Assembly (NCBI RefSeq): GCF_000940805.1
Contig: NZ_CP007142.1
Location: 3,572,593-3,636,592 of the forward strand
Direction of reading: 5' to 3'
From: Gynuella sunshinyii YC6258
GTDB taxonomy: Bacteria; Pseudomonadota; Gammaproteobacteria; Pseudomonadales; Natronospirillaceae
Length of the DNA stretch: 64,000 nt
Positions 1 through 10,316 of the stretch are shown piece by piece. Numbering within the stretch: position 1 is the first letter of the stretch; every line of letters begins with the position of its first letter. The notes under the pieces were generated by a model. It was not told the DNA's origin. It saw only the letters and a program-made list of their open reading frames with translations, and did no database searches. The position numbers and the translations under genes were made by a program.

Positions 1-2
1 CT

Positions 3-773
3 GGCGAAGGCGTCGCGCTCGGTTACGACCATGCCGCCGAGCTGACGGCGGCTGCGTTTCTGCCGGATCCGTTCCAGCAGGATGGTCAGCGCATGTACCG
101 CACCGGGGATCTTGTGCGGCGGCTGACAGATGGTTCGTTGCAGTATCTGAGCCGGCGGGATTTCCAGGTCAAGGTCCGTGGTTACCGCATTGAACTCGGC
201 GAAGTCGAAAGCGCTCTGCGTCAGTGTGACGGGGTACAGGAAGCGGTAGTCGCCACCGATGAACAACAGCGTCTGCTGGCCTGGGTCACCGCTGAAAACG
301 GTGACGCCGTGCAAGTCGACACTCTCAAAGCACAACTGCAAAACCGGTTGCCGGGCTACATGATTCCCATGGCCATCATGGCGTTGCCGGAACTGCCCCT
401 CAACAGCAACGGCAAAATCGATCGCAAGGCACTGTTGCAGGGACTTGATGCACTGCCGCTGCAAAGCCACAGCCGGGCACCTGAAGGCGCAACCGAAACC
501 CAACTGGCGCTGATCTGGCAGGAGTTGCTGCAACTGACGCCGGGGGCCGAAGACAGTTTCTTCGAACTGGGTGGCCATTCACTGCTGGCCATGCAGATGA
601 TCAGTCGGGTGGAGGCTGAGTTTGGGGTGCGTCCGGATCTGCAATCACTGTTTGCCGCACCCACCATTGCCGCACTGGCGCAGGCCATAGAAGCCCGCCA
701 TGCCGATGGCCACGATGCTCAGGACGATAGCCTCGACCTGATGGATCAACTGCTTAATGAATTAGAAGGATAA
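3..773 (+). CDS. Non-ribosomal peptide synthetase, 3' end only (A-domain tail and carrier protein)
   Basis: The reading frame is open to the left edge of the window, so this is the last 256 codons of a larger synthetase. It contains the end of an adenylation domain: a GY...LTAAAF region, MYRTGDL (core A8 region) and NGKIDRKAL (A10 lysine). A peptidyl-carrier domain follows, with phosphopantetheine serine in ELGGHSLLAMQ. The GGHSL form is usual for carriers that feed a condensation domain. The protein ends in a short acidic helix, NQLLNELEG-like, that could dock onto the next synthetase, whose GTG start lies 6 bases after this stop. The substrate-selecting part of the A domain is outside the window, so specificity cannot be judged. 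Confidence 0.95.
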   Translation, partial: GEGVALGYDHAAELTAAAFLPDPFQQDGQRMYRTGDLVRRLTDGSLQYLSRRDFQVKVRGYRIELGEVESALRQCDGVQEAVVATDEQQRLLAWVTAENGDAVQVDTLKAQLQNRLPGYMIPMAIMALPELPLNSNGKIDRKALLQGLDALPLQSHSRAPEGATETQLALIWQELLQLTPGAEDSFFELGGHSLLAMQMISRVEAEFGVRPDLQSLFAAPTIAALAQAIEARHADGHDAQDDSLDLMDQLLNELEG

Positions 774-779
774 GTTGTC

Positions 780-3700
780 GTGACCCAACAGACACGCTCC
801 CACGAAATTGCCCGCCGACTGGCGGCACTGCCGGCAGAACAGCAACAGCTGTTCCGCCGCAAACTGGCCGAACAGGGCATCGACAGCTGGCAGTTGCCGA
901 TTGTGCCGATGTCCGGACAGGGCGCTCTGTCATTCGCTCAGCAGCGTTTTGTCATGGCCGAATCCATGAGCGCGCGGGCTCTTTATAACTTATGTTCGGT
1001 GCTGCGCTTTGATACACAGCTGCAACCTGAGCGTTTGCAACAGGCACTGAGCCGGCTGGTACAGCGGCACAGCATACTGCGCACTGCCTACCATCAGCCG
1101 GAACCCGGTCAATGGCAGGCCGAGCTGCTCGATCAGCCCTGGTCCGGTCTGCAACAGCAGGCTTTGGCTGCGGTTGCCGATGATGACTGGGTGCAACAGC
1201 GTTATGAGGCCGAGCTGGCCGAGCCGTTGGACCTGCAACAATGGCCGTTTCGGGCACGCCTGTATCAGGATGACAGCGGCTATTGGCTGTTTTTTACCGT
1301 GCATCATGTCGCGTTTGATGCCTGGTCGGCGCAGATACTGGTGACTGACCTTTGTGCGTTGTATGAGGCTGATGAAACTTTGCCGGCACTGCCGATTCAG
1401 TATGCTGACTACGCCGTCTGGCAGCAGCAGTGGCGCGATGGTGATGACTATCAGCGCCAGCGAAACTACTGGCAACAACAGCTCGATGGTCTTCCGACAC
1501 ATTTGAAACTGACTACAGACTACCGCCGCCAGCCGCTGCATGCGCGTGATTTTCGTGGCGACATTGCCACTCTGGTCTTGGACGAGGTGCTCAGTCGACC
1601 GTTGCGCCAGCGCGTTCGAGCCCTCGACAGCACGTTGTTTATTTATTTGCAGACTGCCTTTGCCTGGGTGTTGTCCCGGCACAGTGGTCAGCTGGATCTG
1701 TGTATCGGTTCATCGGTGGCCAATCGCGGCCGGGCAGAGCTGGCAACCCTGGTCGGCCCGTTACTGAATACCCTGGTACTGCGTCATGACCTCACTGCCG
1801 ATCCATCTTTTCAGCAATCGCTGCAACGCAGCCAGCAATTGATCGCAGCCGCGTATGATCATCAGGATCTGCCGTTCGAACACTTGCCGGAGCTGCTGCA
1901 ATGGCGTCATGACCCACTGCACTCGGCCATTATTCAGGTGATGTTCGTGCACGTGGCGCTGCCCGTCAGCCAGCGTCTGACTCTGGGTACCAGTACCGCC
2001 GATGTGCTACAGCGGAGCCATAAGCATGCCCGCTTTGACCTGACTTTGCGGGTGGTGGAAACCGAACAGCGTGAAGACATCCACCTTGAACTGGAATTTG
2101 CCGCAGAACTGTTCAGCATAGCCACTGTCAATCGCTGGCTGACGCAGATGCAGCAGTTGTTGCAGAGCACGCTGACGCAGCCGGATCTGACTTTGTCACA
2201 ATGGCGCTTCGAACAGGATAACAGCCGGTTGGCAGGCGAGCCGCTACCGGAAAAGCCACAGGATCTGTTGGCGCGGGTGCGGCAGTGGAGTCAACAGCGA
2301 CCGCAGGCCATCGCCCTGGAAGCCGGCGATGAACAACTGTCCTGGGCTTTGCTGCATCAGCGCTTGAACGAACTCGATCATTGGCTGCAACGGCACAAAC
2401 TTCGGCGTGGAGATCGCCTCGGCATTGCGCTGGCGCGGTCACCCTTGCAGGTGGCCCTGATGCTGGCGTGCTGGCGGCGTGGCATCGTGACGGTGCTGCT
2501 CGATCCGCGCCAGCCGGCGCAGCGTCTGAACACCGTGCTGACCCAGGCCGATGCCCGGGCGGTGGTAATGGCCGGGCAGCTTGATGAGGTGCAGGCGGTG
2601 CCGGGTCTGCTGCTCAAAGACTGGCCGGCAGACTTGGATAATACAGATTTTATACCGTTATCTTGTGAGGTGGATGTCTCCGCTGCGGGCGATACTGACG
2701 CTGATGGCACTGGCGTTGATACAACGGATGAGGCTGATAGCGCCGATCACGCTACCGCGCCGGCATACCTGTTGTTTACCTCGGGGTCCACGGGTGTTCC
2801 CAAAGGCGTAGTGGTGAGTCGCGGTGCGGTCAATCACTATTGCGCAGCCATCGCTCAGGCTCTGGGTGATACCGGCCATTCTGAAACCCGTTGGCTGACT
2901 TTGGCCACCACCGCTGCGGATCTGGGTATGACCTCGGTGCTCGCAGCGCTGTATCAAGGACAGACATTATTGCTGCCGCCTGCTGAGCTGGCCTTTGATC
3001 CGCCGGCATTGGCGGAATTTCTGCATCAGCGACCTGCTGACTGCCTCAAAATCACGCCATCGCATTTAAAAGGGCTGCTCAGTGTCGAAGCACCGGAGCG
3101 GATATTGCCACGCCAGCGGCTGATTCTGGGTGGTGAGGGCAGTGATATCGAACTGATCCGGCAGATCCGCGAACTGGCCCCGGTGCTGACGATTATCAAC
3201 CATTACGGTCCCTCGGAAACCACGGTTGGCATCAGCTGTACCGATCTGAGTGACTGGCATGGCCTTTCCGGGCGCGCCGCACCGCTCGGACGGCCGCTGC
3301 CAGGTATGGTGGTGGAGATTCGTGATGACCATGGCCGGCCAGTGCCGCGAGGGCAGGCGGGTGAGCTTTATATCCAGGGACCACAACTGGCTGAGGGCTA
3401 CTGGCAGCAACCGCAACAGACCGACGCAGTGTTTGTGACTGACCACTGCGGACGCTGGTATCGCAGCGGTGATCAGGTACGTATCAATGATACCGGAGAC
3501 CTGGAATTTCTCGGGCGGGCGGACGACCAGATCAAACATCGCGGCTACCGGCTGGAGCTTGGCGAAGTACAGCAATGGCTGCTGTCACGGCCTGAGGTAG
3601 AGCAAGCGGTGGTTATGGTCCGGCAGGACCATGCCCGGCAGCTGCTGGTGGCCTATCTACAGCCGGCAGAACTGGATCTGGAAACTCTTAAACAGGCCAT

Positions 3701-6700
3701 GCAGGCAGCACTGCCTGATTACATGGTACCGGACCGCTGGTGTCTGCTTGACCAGATCGGCCTGAACGATAACGGTAAAATCGACCGTCAGGCCTTGCCA
3801 TGGCCACTGCCCGAATCGAAGACCGAAACCTCATCGGCGACACTGACACCGGCACAGGCCGAACTTGCCGAACTCTGGAAACAGATATTGGGCGTGGAGA
3901 CAGTGACCTCCACCGATGATTTTTTTGCCCTTGGCGGCGACTCCATTCTGAGTCTGCAACTGATTGGCCTTGCTGCCAGACAGGGGGTTCGACTCTCGCC
4001 GGCAGCCGTCAGCGCCCATTCGACCCTGGCAGCGATGGCAACCCTGTGGCCGCAACCGGCATTATCTACCAGCGTTGAAACCTTGTTGGAACTGTATCGG
4101 GACATCCTGCAACAGCCAGCGTTGGACGCCAACGCCGACTTTTATCAGGTCGGTGGCGATTCCATCCTGAGCCTGCAACTGATCGCCCGTGCCCGCAAAG
4201 CCGGGTTGGTCATCAGCCCAAGACAACTGGCCCAAATGCCAACCCCCGCAACCCTCGGCGCCTGGCTGGATCAACAACAACGCCCAGTCAGTCAAGGCAC
4301 TCATGGGACACCCACTTCGGCAGGCACTCATGGGACACCCACTTCGGCAGCCGCCGTTCAGGGGACACCCACTGCAATTTCAGATACTCATTGGACACCC
4401 ACTTCTACCGTTCAGGGGACACCCGCCGTTCAGGGGACACCCACTGCAGTTTCAGATACTAATGGGACACCCACTTCTACCACTCATGGTGCTGCTCATG
4501 GGACACCCACTTCAGCAGCTGCCGTTCAGGGGACACCCACCATAGCGGACCCGGTCGATTGCCCGCTGCGGGAACATGCTCATGGGACACCCACTTCAGC
4601 AGCCGCCATTCAGGGGACACCCACCGCAGATGCTCATGAGACACCCACTTCAATAGCTGCCGTTCAGGGGACAATAGCTGCCGTTCAGGGGACACCCACC
4701 ATAGCGGACCCGGTCGACTGCCCGCTGCGGGCGGATTCTGATCAGCCGGTGCCGTTGTCGCCGGCGCAGAAGCGGTTGTGGTTTTTGCAGCAACTGGAGC
4801 CGGATAGCCGCAGTTATCATGTGACCCAGTTGTTTGACGGGCAGGGACCGGTCAATCATCAGGCGCTGAAACTGGCGGTGAATGGTTTACTGAGCCGGCA
4901 TCCGATTCTGCGTTGCCGGATGTTTGAGGCAGATGGCGAGGTCTGGCAGCAACCGCTGGCTGATTCGCCCGAGGCTTTGCGGATAGCCGATTCCGGTGAT
5001 GCCAAAGCTTTGTTGGATCAGGCTTTAGCCCGGCAGTTTGATCCGGCGGCTGGCCAGTTGATCTACGTTGATCTGATTCCGCGTGAACGGGATCGGTGGT
5101 GGTTGCTGGTCAGTCTGCATCATCTGGTGACCGATGGTTGGTCCATGGGATTGCTGGTGCAGGATTTTCTGGCTTTGTATCAACAGGCGGACAGTGGCGA
5201 GGTGCCAAAACCAGTCACCGCTCGACCGGATTTTCTCGATTGGATGGCCTGGCAGTCACGCCAGAGCGGCAGTGATCAGGATCAGCAGTCGCGGCAATAC
5301 TGGCTCCAGCGCCTTCACGGCATGCCGCAGGAGCTGGCGTTGACGACGGTCCATCCCTGGCCGGATCAGCAGACCGATTCGGGTGAGGTCTGGGAGTATC
5401 GTTTTGATGACTCCGTTACCCAGACCCTCGATCAATGCGCCAGACAGTTGCGGATCACGCCGTTTCAGCTGCTGCTGGCAGCCTGGCGGTTGTTGTTGTG
5501 GCGCTACAGCGGACAGACCGATTTTGGCATCGGTGTGCCGGTGGCGGGCCGTGATCATCCGGCCAGTCAGCAGATGGTCGGATTGTTTGTGAATACTCTG
5601 GTTAATCGTGCAGTGATTCAGCCGGATGCGGTCTTCAGCCAGTGGCTGTCTCAGTGCCATGAGGTGTTTCAGCAGGATCTCGAACATCAGCAGTTGCCGT
5701 TGCAGTCATTGCTGGAGGCATTGCAGCCGGAACGCAATCTGGCCCGGCCGCCATTGTTTCAGACGTTGTTTAATTATCAGTCCGACTATCACGGGCAACG
5801 GCAGATGACGTTGCCGGGCCTGCAATTAGAGGCGGTGAGTGCCGCTCGCAGTGCCAAATTCGAATTAAGCCTGAATCTGTTCCGTCAGCAGCATGTGCAG
5901 ATGGAGATAGAGTTCAACAGCGATCTGTTTGACCGGCCCTGGATCGATGCCATGGCGGCGGATTATCTCGCCCTGCTGCAACAGATCTGTGAGCAGCCTG
6001 ATGCCTGTATCGATCATTATCAGTTGCCGTCCATGACGGTGCCTGACAATCCTGCTGCTGAAGCCATTGCCGCGACTGAGGATTTTCTGCAGCGGTTTGA
6101 GCAGCAGGTAGCACGACAACCCCATGCCACGGCCGTGGTGGCGCAGGTTTATGGCGACGGGCAGATGCAGCCCATCAGTTATCAGGATCTCAATCGCCAG
6201 GCCAATCAGCTGGCTCATTGGCTGTTGGTGCAGGGAATCGGAGCGGAGCAGACCGTAGCGTTCTGTCTGCCACGCAGTCATGCATTGCTGGTGACTTTGC
6301 TGGCGATTCAGAAGGCCGGGGCGGCTTATTTGCCCCTCGATCCCGATCATCCACCGCAACGGCTCGATTATATTCTGCAACACGCCGGCCCGGCGCTGTT
6401 GTTAACGGCTGAAACGCTGCCGACAACGGTCAAATCGGTGCTCTGGTCTGCGGCCATGGCCGAAGCCGTGACCCTGACGGATGAAAATCCGGTGGTTGAA
6501 CGTCATCCGGCCAGTTTGTTGTATTGCCTGTATACCTCCGGTTCGACCGGCAAACCCAAGGGCGTGGCGGTGGAGCGGCGGCAGTTTGCCAATTTCCTGA
6601 CCGCCATGGAGCAGCAATTGCCCCGGTTTCAGCGGGTTCTGGCATTGACGACTATTACCTTTGATATCGCCGGGCTGGAATTGTGTCTGCCACTGGCGAC

Positions 6701-9700
6701 CGGTGCCACGGTGATTCTGGCACAGGAAGATGCCCGTCGTGACAGCGAAGCTCTGGCCGCATTGATTCAGAGCTGGGAAGTGGATCTGATTCAGGCGACC
6801 CCCTCGGGCTGGCGATTATTGCATGAATTGCCGGCCGATCAGCTGGCGGGAATTACCGCGCTGGTGGGCGGAGAGGCATTGGACCGGGAACTGGCACGGC
6901 GACTGAGTCAGCATTGCCGGGCCTTGTTTAATGTATACGGGCCGACCGAAACCACCGTATGGTCGACGTTGCAGGTGGTTTCCGGCATGGAGGATGTGAA
7001 CCTCCGGCCGTTGGTACTCATTGGCAGGGCGTTGCGCAATAACCAGTGTTACGTGCTGGATCAGCGTTTGCAGCCGGTGCCGATGGGGGTGACCGGGGAG
7101 TTGTATATCGGTGGCGCTGCGGTGACCCGGGGCTATCTGCATCAGCCGGAGCTGACCGCTGAGCGGTTTGTGCCAAATCCTTTTGATGACTGTGGCGGGC
7201 GGCTGTATCGCACCGGTGATCTGATCAAAACGCTGGCCGACGGACGCTTGTATTTTGTCGGCCGGGTGGATCATCAGGTGAAACTGCGGGGCTTTCGGAT
7301 TGAACTCGGTGACATCGAAAGCCAGTTGCTGGCGCACCCGTCGATTGCTCAGGCGGCGGTCTGTGTCTGGCCGCAGCAGCAACAGTTGCAGGCGTATTGT
7401 GTCATGTCGCCGGAGCAGGATTTCGATCCTTCAGAACTGCATCGCCACTTGCAGGCCCGGCTGCCTGAATACATGTTGCCCAATGGTTATCAGGTGTTGT
7501 CCGAACTGCCTCTGAACGCCAGTGGCAAAGTGGACCGCAAAGCGCTGCCGGAGCCCACCCGGCAAGCGGATTCCGGGGCGTCTCAGAGCATGTTGCAGGG
7601 CGCTTCCCAGCGCTTGCTGGCACAGGTCTGGCAGCAGGTATTGGGTCTCGCGGAACCGGGGCCGGACAGTCATTTCTTTCAATCCGGTGGACATTCACTG
7701 CTGGCGGCCCAGGTCCGTGCGCGATTGCTGCAACAAGGCTGGTCGTTACCGTTGAAGGCGATGTTTGAACACCCGCGGCTGGCGGAGATGGCTGAGCATA
7801 TGAGCGCTGTCGAGACTCATCATATTCCGAAGCTGTCCCATTCCGGATTTATACCGTTATCTCATGCGCAGCGGCGCTTGTGGTTTATGCAGCAGCTGGA
7901 GCCGGCGGATGCCAGTTTTAATATGAGTTTTGCCGTTGAGTTGCACGGCGAGCTGTCAGCGGCACGGTTACAGGCGGCGGTTGATGCGGTGGTGGCGAAG
8001 CATGACATTCTGCGGGTGACTTATCACCAGCACGAGGGCGAGCCGATGCAGCGGCTGGAGCCGCAACTGCGGGTGGCTGTCCAGTTACAGGATTTGCACG
8101 ACTGCCCAGCCGAGGCTGTGGCGGAGCGATTGGATCAGGCGGCCTCCGAGGTGTTTGATCTGACCCGTGATGCGCCATTGCGGGTGTATCTGTATCGACT
8201 CGGGGAGCAGCGCTGGCTGTGTCAGTTGATCCAGCATCATATTGCGTCCGACGGCTGGTCCGGCGAGCGTCTGATCGCTGATCTGACCGAAGCCTATCAG
8301 CAGCTGACGACTCAGGATCAGGCGCAGCTGCCACCGTTACCGGTGCAGTATCTGGATTATGCCTGCTGGCAGCACAGCGAGGCAGTCCAGCAGCAACAGG
8401 CTCTTGGATTGCACTGGTGGCGGGAGAATCTGCAAGGGATTCCAGCGCAGCTGGCGCTGCCGTTCGATCATCCACGGCCGGCTCAGGGGGGCAATGAAGG
8501 CGACGCCATCGTGCTGACGCTGACGACCTCGCAGACCGAAGCCCTGTATGCCCTGGCAGCTCGCTACGAGTGTTCATTGTTCATGGTGCTGGCGGCGTTT
8601 TACAGCAGCGTGATTTACAGCGAGAGCCGAAGCCAGGATCTGGTCATCGGCACCGATGTCGCCAACCGTGAGTTGCCGCAGACCGAGGCGCTGATCGGGT
8701 TTTTTGTCAACCTGATTGCCTTGCGTTTCCGGCCCCGGGCGACGTTGACCTTTGGCGATTATCTGCAACAAGTGAAACAGGTCTGTCTGTCCGGTTTTGA
8801 GCATCAGCATGTGCCGTTCGAGCGGGTGGTGGAAGCCGTTCGCCCGCAGCGCATTGCTGGTCAGCATCCGTTGATTCAGGCCTTACTGGTGATGCAGAAC
8901 ATGCCAGCGGCGCAGCAGTCCATCGAGGGACTGACGGTTATCCCCAAACCCGGCCGCCAGCGTCATTCCAAATTTGATATGGCGTTATTTGCCAGCGAAC
9001 GGACTGAAGCGTCCGGGCGTGCCCTGGAACTCCGCTGGGTCTATCGCCGCAGCCTGTTTGAGGCGACCACGATCACCCGCATGAGTACCACTCTGACGAC
9101 TCTTATTGATCAGGCTGTGCAGCAGCCACAACTGTTATCAACCACTCCGATGACTGCCCTGGTGGCGGCATCGAGTCGTACATCAATGAATGCTATGGAA
9201 TCTGAACCCATGTCTAGTGAATCCGTTTCCTCTGAAACACCGCCGGTAGCGGCCAAGTCAGCCAAGCTGAGCAAACTCAGCAAAATGAAAACCAGCCGTC
9301 GCGACCATCGTCAGCCGGCAAATCAGGCTCCGCGCATCCATGTTGCACCGTTGTCCGCTGAACGGCCGTTGCCGTTGTGTGTGGAAAATCAGGAGCCAGG
9401 GCTGGACCCGGTGGCCTGGGCCAATGGCCATCAGCAGCAGATACTGAGCTGGCTGGAGCAATATGGCGGCATTCTGTTTCGTGGTTTTGATCTGCCGACG
9501 CCGGTGGCGTTTGAGGCCTTCTGTCAGGGGATGTATCCAGAGCTGTATGGCCGCTACGGAGATCTGCCGAAAAAAGAAGTGGGGCGGAACATTTATCAGT
9601 CCACGCCGTATCCGAATGATCAGATGATCATGTTTCACAACGAAAGCTCTCACCAGCACCGTTGGCCACGGCGGCAGTGGTTTTATTGCGAAATCGCCGC

Positions 9701-10316
9701 AGCAGAAGGCGGTGCCACGCCGATTGTCGATTGTCGGGAAGTTTATCGCCGGCTACCGGTGGATATCCGCGACAAGCTGATGCGCAAGGAACTCCGGTAT
9801 GTGCGTAATTTCAGCAACCTGGATGTCAGCTGGCAGCATTTTTTCAAAACTGATAGCCGTGAAGCGGTAGAGACCATCTGCCGTGAAGGTGGTATCGGCT
9901 TTGAATGGTACGGCCAGGACAATCTGCGTATCAGTCAGAACTGTCCGGCCATTATCCGTCATCCGGTGACCGCTGAAATGAGCTTCTTCAATCAGATCCA
10001 GTTACATCACGTCAGTTTTCTGGAGTCGGACGTACGCCAGTATCTGCTGGCTGCCGGAGGCGAGGAGAACCTGCCCCGTAACGTTTATTACGGTGATGGT
10101 GAGCCCTTGGAGCAGAGCACGGTTGATCTCATCAGTGAGCTGTACGAATCCTGTGCTGTGCGTTTTCAGTGGCAACCAGGTGATGTGGTCATGGTTGATA
10201 ACATGCTGGTGGCCCATGCCCGCGATCCATTCAAGGGCGAACGCAAAATGGCCGTGGCCATGGGGGATCTGTATCAGCACAGTGATCTGCCGGCGGTTGA
10301 CGGGGAGGAATGCTGA
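780..10316 (+). CDS. Multimodular NRPS: C-A(Asp)-PCP-PCP-repeat linker-C-A(Gly-like)-PCP-C-TauD
   Basis: A 3178-aa peptide synthetase with a GTG start. Domains in order (rough residues): C with HHVAFDAW (175); A with TSGSTGVPKG (665); two carrier domains, GGDSI serines near 1054 and 1128; a Thr/Pro/Ser linker (1176-1318) encoded by a DNA repeat array; C with HHLVTDGW (1447); A with TSGSTGKPKG (1918); carrier GGHSL (2306); C with HHIASDGW (2486); and a C-terminal TauD/SyrP-like Fe(II)/2-oxoglutarate oxygenase (about 2860-3178) with HxE in HNESSH (2953) and distal His in VAHARDP (3146). By eye the first A pocket reads D-L-T-K-L-L-H-V-G, close to the Asp code. The second reads D-I-L-Q-A-V-V-V-W, nearest to Gly codes. 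Both tandem carriers have the GGDSI form usually seen before epimerase domains, yet no E domain is present. The oxygenase probably beta-hydroxylates carrier-bound Asp (inference). Confidence 0.95.
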   Translation: MTQQTRSHEIARRLAALPAEQQQLFRRKLAEQGIDSWQLPIVPMSGQGALSFAQQRFVMAESMSARALYNLCSVLRFDTQLQPERLQQALSRLVQRHSILRTAYHQPEPGQWQAELLDQPWSGLQQQALAAVADDDWVQQRYEAELAEPLDLQQWPFRARLYQDDSGYWLFFTVHHVAFDAWSAQILVTDLCALYEADETLPALPIQYADYAVWQQQWRDGDDYQRQRNYWQQQLDGLPTHLKLTTDYRRQPLHARDFRGDIATLVLDEVLSRPLRQRVRALDSTLFIYLQTAFAWVLSRHSGQLDLCIGSSVANRGRAELATLVGPLLNTLVLRHDLTADPSFQQSLQRSQQLIAAAYDHQDLPFEHLPELLQWRHDPLHSAIIQVMFVHVALPVSQRLTLGTSTADVLQRSHKHARFDLTLRVVETEQREDIHLELEFAAELFSIATVNRWLTQMQQLLQSTLTQPDLTLSQWRFEQDNSRLAGEPLPEKPQDLLARVRQWSQQRPQAIALEAGDEQLSWALLHQRLNELDHWLQRHKLRRGDRLGIALARSPLQVALMLACWRRGIVTVLLDPRQPAQRLNTVLTQADARAVVMAGQLDEVQAVPGLLLKDWPADLDNTDFIPLSCEVDVSAAGDTDADGTGVDTTDEADSADHATAPAYLLFTSGSTGVPKGVVVSRGAVNHYCAAIAQALGDTGHSETRWLTLATTAADLGMTSVLAALYQGQTLLLPPAELAFDPPALAEFLHQRPADCLKITPSHLKGLLSVEAPERILPRQRLILGGEGSDIELIRQIRELAPVLTIINHYGPSETTVGISCTDLSDWHGLSGRAAPLGRPLPGMVVEIRDDHGRPVPRGQAGELYIQGPQLAEGYWQQPQQTDAVFVTDHCGRWYRSGDQVRINDTGDLEFLGRADDQIKHRGYRLELGEVQQWLLSRPEVEQAVVMVRQDHARQLLVAYLQPAELDLETLKQAMQAALPDYMVPDRWCLLDQIGLNDNGKIDRQALPWPLPESKTETSSATLTPAQAELAELWKQILGVETVTSTDDFFALGGDSILSLQLIGLAARQGVRLSPAAVSAHSTLAAMATLWPQPALSTSVETLLELYRDILQQPALDANADFYQVGGDSILSLQLIARARKAGLVISPRQLAQMPTPATLGAWLDQQQRPVSQGTHGTPTSAGTHGTPTSAAAVQGTPTAISDTHWTPTSTVQGTPAVQGTPTAVSDTNGTPTSTTHGAAHGTPTSAAAVQGTPTIADPVDCPLREHAHGTPTSAAAIQGTPTADAHETPTSIAAVQGTIAAVQGTPTIADPVDCPLRADSDQPVPLSPAQKRLWFLQQLEPDSRSYHVTQLFDGQGPVNHQALKLAVNGLLSRHPILRCRMFEADGEVWQQPLADSPEALRIADSGDAKALLDQALARQFDPAAGQLIYVDLIPRERDRWWLLVSLHHLVTDGWSMGLLVQDFLALYQQADSGEVPKPVTARPDFLDWMAWQSRQSGSDQDQQSRQYWLQRLHGMPQELALTTVHPWPDQQTDSGEVWEYRFDDSVTQTLDQCARQLRITPFQLLLAAWRLLLWRYSGQTDFGIGVPVAGRDHPASQQMVGLFVNTLVNRAVIQPDAVFSQWLSQCHEVFQQDLEHQQLPLQSLLEALQPERNLARPPLFQTLFNYQSDYHGQRQMTLPGLQLEAVSAARSAKFELSLNLFRQQHVQMEIEFNSDLFDRPWIDAMAADYLALLQQICEQPDACIDHYQLPSMTVPDNPAAEAIAATEDFLQRFEQQVARQPHATAVVAQVYGDGQMQPISYQDLNRQANQLAHWLLVQGIGAEQTVAFCLPRSHALLVTLLAIQKAGAAYLPLDPDHPPQRLDYILQHAGPALLLTAETLPTTVKSVLWSAAMAEAVTLTDENPVVERHPASLLYCLYTSGSTGKPKGVAVERRQFANFLTAMEQQLPRFQRVLALTTITFDIAGLELCLPLATGATVILAQEDARRDSEALAALIQSWEVDLIQATPSGWRLLHELPADQLAGITALVGGEALDRELARRLSQHCRALFNVYGPTETTVWSTLQVVSGMEDVNLRPLVLIGRALRNNQCYVLDQRLQPVPMGVTGELYIGGAAVTRGYLHQPELTAERFVPNPFDDCGGRLYRTGDLIKTLADGRLYFVGRVDHQVKLRGFRIELGDIESQLLAHPSIAQAAVCVWPQQQQLQAYCVMSPEQDFDPSELHRHLQARLPEYMLPNGYQVLSELPLNASGKVDRKALPEPTRQADSGASQSMLQGASQRLLAQVWQQVLGLAEPGPDSHFFQSGGHSLLAAQVRARLLQQGWSLPLKAMFEHPRLAEMAEHMSAVETHHIPKLSHSGFIPLSHAQRRLWFMQQLEPADASFNMSFAVELHGELSAARLQAAVDAVVAKHDILRVTYHQHEGEPMQRLEPQLRVAVQLQDLHDCPAEAVAERLDQAASEVFDLTRDAPLRVYLYRLGEQRWLCQLIQHHIASDGWSGERLIADLTEAYQQLTTQDQAQLPPLPVQYLDYACWQHSEAVQQQQALGLHWWRENLQGIPAQLALPFDHPRPAQGGNEGDAIVLTLTTSQTEALYALAARYECSLFMVLAAFYSSVIYSESRSQDLVIGTDVANRELPQTEALIGFFVNLIALRFRPRATLTFGDYLQQVKQVCLSGFEHQHVPFERVVEAVRPQRIAGQHPLIQALLVMQNMPAAQQSIEGLTVIPKPGRQRHSKFDMALFASERTEASGRALELRWVYRRSLFEATTITRMSTTLTTLIDQAVQQPQLLSTTPMTALVAASSRTSMNAMESEPMSSESVSSETPPVAAKSAKLSKLSKMKTSRRDHRQPANQAPRIHVAPLSAERPLPLCVENQEPGLDPVAWANGHQQQILSWLEQYGGILFRGFDLPTPVAFEAFCQGMYPELYGRYGDLPKKEVGRNIYQSTPYPNDQMIMFHNESSHQHRWPRRQWFYCEIAAAEGGATPIVDCREVYRRLPVDIRDKLMRKELRYVRNFSNLDVSWQHFFKTDSREAVETICREGGIGFEWYGQDNLRISQNCPAIIRHPVTAEMSFFNQIQLHHVSFLESDVRQYLLAAGGEENLPRNVYYGDGEPLEQSTVDLISELYESCAVRFQWQPGDVVMVDNMLVAHARDPFKGERKMAVAMGDLYQHSDLPAVDGEEC
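2640..2756 (+). other. Acidic low-complexity insert in the A2-A3 loop of the first A domain
   Basis: Between core motifs A2 and A3 of the Asp-type A domain the protein has an extra D/T/A/G-rich stretch of about 35 residues. It begins with FIPLS, encoded by one copy of the dispersed TTATACCGTTATCT motif. The same loop in the downstream synthetase carries the GGACACCCA array, so this surface loop seems to tolerate inserted DNA repeats. Confidence 0.5.
4306..4735 (+). repeat. Intragenic array of GGACACCCA units in an NRPS linker
   Basis: Eleven exact GGACACCCA units and three variants lie about 18-60 bases apart. Units alternate between CATGGGACACCCACTTC and TTCAGGGGACACCCAC contexts. A longer block (GGGGACACCCACCATAGC and what follows, ending near CCGCTGCGGG) occurs twice, near 4526-4571 and 4687-4732. 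All units keep the synthetase frame, reading mostly G-T-P-T, and produce an interdomain linker between the second carrier and the next C domain. The core is identical to the terminal motif of the REP-associated transposase elements at 20409 and 34018. Confidence 0.9.

Noticed and set aside
4189-4545. Alternative-frame protein made of GHPLRQ-type repeats within the NRPS array
   Set aside because: It is a by-product of the DNA repeat in another frame, without a ribosome-binding site; the synthetase frame is clearly the real one.
4306-4735. CRISPR-like array
   Set aside because: The repeat core is only 9-16 bases, spacing is irregular, spacers are themselves repeated, and the whole stretch is in frame inside an NRPS gene. 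No cas gene is nearby.
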